A DNA stretch of 55,048 nt from contig JAKPIB010000042.1 of NCBI GenBank assembly GCA_029549985.1, positions 1 to 55,048 on the forward strand, in the 5' to 3' direction. Below are positions 52,053 through 55,048 of this stretch, piece after piece. The position numbers were made by a program, and so were the translations under genes. Source of the stretch: Bacillota bacterium. Lineage in GTDB: Bacteria; Bacillota; Clostridia; Caldicoprobacterales; DTU083. The notes under the pieces were generated by a model that was not told the origin of the DNA, did no database searches, and saw only the letters and a program-made list of their open reading frames with translations. Within the stretch, counting starts at the first letter, position 1; every line of letters begins with the position of its first letter.

Positions 52053-52684
52053 ATGAAGAATATAAATGATCAACCATTCAAATTACGTTTTATCGTCGCA
52101 ATAGCAGTCTATTTCACGGCCACATCCAACCTGACAATACAACCTCAAAAAAGCTGAAAAAACATCTAAAATCGACCACTCGCGAAGGCTGATATCTAAC
52201 CTGACCACTTAACTATCAAATACAGCCTTTATGGACTTGTTACTGCGAAGTGAAAAATTCTCGTTTTCGCCCAATGGATTTCATAATCATGTATGCTAAA
52301 AGTATTGATTTATGAGGCTTTTTCACACATTCACTCTTTTACCCTTGACATTAAAACTACACACTCAACATGGGACGAGTTGATGGAATTGATGTCTATG
52401 GGTGATTTTTTGTAGTATCTGTTCGAGGAAACATATCAATCGTTTTTTCGGTCATTTTTGAGAAAGCACCGTTCGCGGGAACATATCAATAATTAAAATG
52501 TGAATTATATAAAATATCTAAATAACATTTCCACTGTTAGGGCTAATTATCTGTTACGTTATAAAATCTTCCTTGCTTACTTGATGAAAGAATCAAAACA
52601 CTTCGGCAATATCTCGAACAGTATCTAATGCCCCTAATAGGGAGTCGGTTTTTAATGTTTAAATGTTAACCCATATCCTATAGT
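52053..52684. other. Gene-free AT-rich region between XRE and nrdG
   Basis: About 630 bases. It holds copy B of the 129-bp repeat and, near 52125-52195, two occurrences of a motif ATC[CT]AACCTGAC in direct repeat, which look like debris of another insertion sequence. No gene-sized frame was found. Confidence 0.55.
52368..52496 (+). repeat. 129-bp repeat, copy B (mobile-element-end-like)
   Basis: 129 bases, direct copy of 50176-50304, beginning acatgggacgagttgatgg and ending aataattaa. It contains two copies of the motif with GTTCGCGGGAACATATCAAT (here the downstream copy is the more symmetric one). Confidence 0.7.
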
Positions 52685-53191
52685 TTAATCCATAATAACA
52701 ATTCTATTTTCAGATTTTGACCTTTTAACATCTATAATCCTTTGATTTTCAGAACCACGGAATTTGAGGAGAAGATTTCGTTTATTTAATTCAAACCTGC
52801 CATCCACAAGTATATCGGTTTCATTCAGCAATTCCTCCCAGCCCTTATGTCTGGATGAATTGCTAATGATATATTCATATGTATAGCCGGTGTAAGTCAT
52901 TACATTAAGGTGAAGCTTTTTTGATTCTCGGGCAAGAACGGCAAATGCCTGGGCCTGTTCAAAAGGTTCACCTCCGCTAAATGTAATACCGTCCAGCAGA
53001 GGATTCCTTTTAGCTTGCTCGATTATTGAATCAACTGTTACTAATGTACCTCCATCAAAAGAATGAGTTTCCGGGTTGTGGCAGCCAGGGCAGTTGTGTT
53101 TACACCCCTGGGCAAAGACCACCATTCGTATTCCCGGTCCGTCCACTATGGATTCTTTAATAATTCCTGCTATTTTTATGTAGGTATCCAT
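52685..53191 (-). CDS. nrdG: Anaerobic ribonucleotide reductase-activating protein
   Basis: A 168-residue radical-SAM enzyme. It has the CxxxCxxC iron-sulphur motif Cys30-Cys34-Cys37 (CKHNCPGC), a GxIxxSxVDGPGIR start and FSGGEPFEQ. It generates the glycyl radical on NrdD using SAM and a [4Fe-4S] cluster. Length is typical. AGGTGAATTAAT precedes ATG 53191, and the gene begins 6 bases past the nrdD stop, so they form one operon. Confidence 0.94.
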   Translation of the reverse strand: MDTYIKIAGIIKESIVDGPGIRMVVFAQGCKHNCPGCHNPETHSFDGGTLVTVDSIIEQAKRNPLLDGITFSGGEPFEQAQAFAVLARESKKLHLNVMTYTGYTYEYIISNSSRHKGWEELLNETDILVDGRFELNKRNLLLKFRGSENQRIIDVKRSKSENRIVIMD

Positions 53192-53197
53192 ATTAAT

Positions 53198-55048
53198 TCA
53201 CCTCATGTTTTGACTTTTGAAAGACATATGTTTTACCCTGTCACGTTCCTCTTCCCTTTTGGCATCATTGAATCTGTCAAGAGTACCTACCAGGTATCCG
53301 GTAATCCGCCTTATCCTTTCAAATTTGATTTCTCCTTCTTCACGACCGCAGTAAGGACATGTATTGCCAATAATTCCGGTATATCCGCATACAGGATCTC
53401 TGTCTATCGGATGGTTAACAGCACCATAGCCTATGCCGGCTTCCTTCATCGCTCTGATAATTTTCTCAAAAGCCTTCAGGTTTTGCTTTGGATCACCATC
53501 CACCTCAATATAAGTAATATGTCCTGCATTGGTCAGCTCATGGTATGGTGCTTCAATTCTTATCTTATCAAAAGCATTAATTTCGTAGTATACCGGAACA
53601 TGGAAGCTGTTCGTGTAATATTCCCTGTCAGTAACACCTTCTATGGAACCATATATTTTTCTGTCCATTTTCACAAATCTTCCTGCCAGTCCTTCAGCAG
53701 GAGTTGCCAAAAGGGTGAAGTTCATTTTACATTTTTGGCTAGCCTCGTCCATACGTTTACGCATATGACCAATTATTTTTAGACCAAGTTTCTGGGACTC
53801 TTCAGATTCTCCATGATGCTTTCCTGTCAATGCCTTAAGGCATTCTGCAAGCCCAATAAATCCAACTGAGAGCGTACCATGCTTCAATACTTCTCTGACT
53901 TCATCTTCCCAGCCAAGTTTGTCCGAATCAATCCATACCCCTTGCCCCATCAAGAATGGGAAGTTCTTGACTTTTTTGCGGGCCTGAATTTCAAATCTTT
54001 CCAGCAACTGGTCTATAACAAGATCAATTTTTTCATCCAGCTCAGTAAAGAATTTACTTATGTCATTATTACTTCTTAATGCAATCCTTGGAAGATTTAT
54101 TGTTGTAAAGCTCAAATTTCCTCTTCCGTAGACTATTTCCCTGGAAGGGTCATAGACATTGCCTATTACTCTTGTCCTGCAGCCCATATATGCTACCTCT
54201 GTTTCAGGTCGACCCGGTCTGTAATATTTGAGATTGAACGGAGCATCCAGAAATGCAAAGTTCGGGAACATTCTTTTGGCGCTTACTCTGCAGGCAAGCT
54301 TGAACATATCATAGTTTGGATCTCCGGCATTATAATTAATGCCTTCTTTAACCTTAAATATTTGTACAGGGAATATGGGGGTTTCTCCATTGCCAAGACC
54401 TGCTTCAGTGGCCAGAAGAAGGTTTTTGATAACCAGCCTGCCCTCGGGGGAAATATCAGTACCATAATTTATTGAACTGAAAGGCACTTGTGCCCCGGCT
54501 CTGCTATGCATGGTATTTAGATTATGAATAAAAGCCTCCATAGCCTGGTATGTGTTCCTGTCTGTTTCCGCCTGTGCCTTTTCAATAGCAAAAGACTGCA
54601 CCTTGTTGATAAGTTTCACATCCGGTATAAATTCTAAAAGATGCTTTCGTTCCTTATCCAAATATCTTTCATTGGGAATCAGCGTCGGATAAAGTCCATC
54701 CTCATCTTCAAGTTTTTTTGAAACCATTTTAACCAGCGTTGTCGCATCTTTCATGTCCAATAATAACTCCAATCCTTTGGCCAAATTCTGCCTGTATAGT
54801 CTGGAATAGGTCTTTGCAACACCTAAAGCCATACCATAATCAAAGTTAGGTATGCTTTGCCCACCATGCTGATCGTTCTGATTAGACTGAATTGCTATAC
54901 ATGCCAGGGCGGAATAGCTTTGGATATCGTTTGGTTCTCTCAGATACCCATGCCCTGTACTGAAACCATTTTTGAAAAGTTTAACTATATCAATCTGGCA
55001 GCAGGTGGTAGTAAGGATATAAAAGTCTAAATCATGTATGTGAATATC
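53198..55048 (-). CDS. nrdD: Anaerobic (class III) ribonucleoside-triphosphate reductase, N-terminus beyond the window
   Basis: The frame is open to the right edge, giving the last 616 residues. Seen: TTTCCQIDIVKLF near the visible start, NQNDQHGGQSIPNFDYG, the MGCRTRVIGN catalytic Cys region, a C-terminal zinc-ribbon CxxC pair (DPVCGY and NTCPYCGREE) and the glycyl-radical sequence RITGYLVGT close to the C-terminus (the Gly in GYLVG). It makes deoxyribonucleotides without oxygen. The missing 5' part would hold the ATP-cone if present. nrdG follows directly. Confidence 0.95.
   Translation of the reverse strand, partial: DIHIHDLDFYILTTTCCQIDIVKLFKNGFSTGHGYLREPNDIQSYSALACIAIQSNQNDQHGGQSIPNFDYGMALGVAKTYSRLYRQNLAKGLELLLDMKDATTLVKMVSKKLEDEDGLYPTLIPNERYLDKERKHLLEFIPDVKLINKVQSFAIEKAQAETDRNTYQAMEAFIHNLNTMHSRAGAQVPFSSINYGTDISPEGRLVIKNLLLATEAGLGNGETPIFPVQIFKVKEGINYNAGDPNYDMFKLACRVSAKRMFPNFAFLDAPFNLKYYRPGRPETEVAYMGCRTRVIGNVYDPSREIVYGRGNLSFTTINLPRIALRSNNDISKFFTELDEKIDLVIDQLLERFEIQARKKVKNFPFLMGQGVWIDSDKLGWEDEVREVLKHGTLSVGFIGLAECLKALTGKHHGESEESQKLGLKIIGHMRKRMDEASQKCKMNFTLLATPAEGLAGRFVKMDRKIYGSIEGVTDREYYTNSFHVPVYYEINAFDKIRIEAPYHELTNAGHITYIEVDGDPKQNLKAFEKIIRAMKEAGIGYGAVNHPIDRDPVCGYTGIIGNTCPYCGREEGEIKFERIRRITGYLVGTLDRFNDAKREEERDRVKHMSFKSQNMR

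Noticed and set aside
52125-52195. CRISPR-like repeats around the AACCTGAC motif
   Set aside because: Only two short imperfect copies without regular spacing; more likely insertion-sequence debris.

Overview
The window looks like a chromosomal segment of an anaerobic Firmicute of the class Clostridia. The signs are strong AGGAGG-type ribosome binding sites, frequent TTG/GTG starts, sigma-A promoters, class III (oxygen-sensitive) ribonucleotide reductase nrdD/nrdG, (P)xQTGD-type sorting signals and intracellular family 4, 27 and 38 glycosidases. I cannot name the genus. No rRNA, tRNA or CRISPR array was seen. All functional calls come from reading motifs in the translated sequence; no database search was run.

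Layout. 0-2.8 kb: a minus-strand pair (Gfo/Idh/MocA dehydrogenase and IolE-like isomerase) and a 51-residue membrane miniprotein. 3-5.7 kb: citrate synthase, a YihY/BrkB membrane protein and a small conserved protein. 5.8-11.2 kb: a secreted carbohydrate-binding-type protein with a PVQTGD tail, a mutarotase-like protein, a NagD-type HAD phosphatase, a membrane protein and a CDF metal exporter. 11.3-16.5 kb: htpG and a large SWIM-SNF2 ATPase. 16.6-19.4 kb: two alpha-galactosidase-type glycosidases (GH4, GH27). 19.4-23.1 kb: two related DUF4309-like genes, a second CDF exporter and two GNAT acetyltransferases. 23.2-27.9 kb: an operon of VTC-type polyphosphate polymerase, DUF4956 membrane protein and a large lipoprotein with four lamin-tail domains, a chitobiase-type domain and a CotH kinase domain. 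28-31.3 kb: a nonsense-interrupted GNAT, a membrane protein, another GNAT, a methyltransferase and a 2H phosphoesterase. 31.6-36.8 kb: GH38 alpha-mannosidase with a ROK regulator behind a promoter carrying an inverted repeat, then an SDR. 36.9-40.3 kb: a decayed stretch (broken sortase-substrate gene, truncated DUF262 gene) around a second Gfo/Idh/MocA gene and a Cu/Zn superoxide dismutase. 40.4-50 kb: M16C peptidase, REC-PAS-GGDEF*-EAL protein, sigma/anti-sigma pair, MFS transporter, LiaF-like membrane protein and a truncated PAP2 phosphatase. 50.2-52.7 kb: an AT-rich, gene-poor accessory patch bounded by two direct copies of a 129-bp sequence and holding a badly damaged GNAT gene and an XRE/membrane-protein pair. 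52.7 kb to the end: nrdG and most of nrdD, which runs off the window.

The main theme is carbohydrate handling: alpha-galactosides, alpha-mannosides, two sugar/inositol dehydrogenases, an isomerase, a mutarotase-like protein and a cell-surface binding protein. Around it lies housekeeping stress biology (HtpG, metal export, sigma factor, superoxide dismutase). The most interesting unit is the VTC-DUF4956-CotH operon, which suggests a polyphosphate- or surface-phosphorylation-related machine. The most informative structural observations are several precisely locatable gene ruins and the duplicated 129-bp mobile-element-like sequence.
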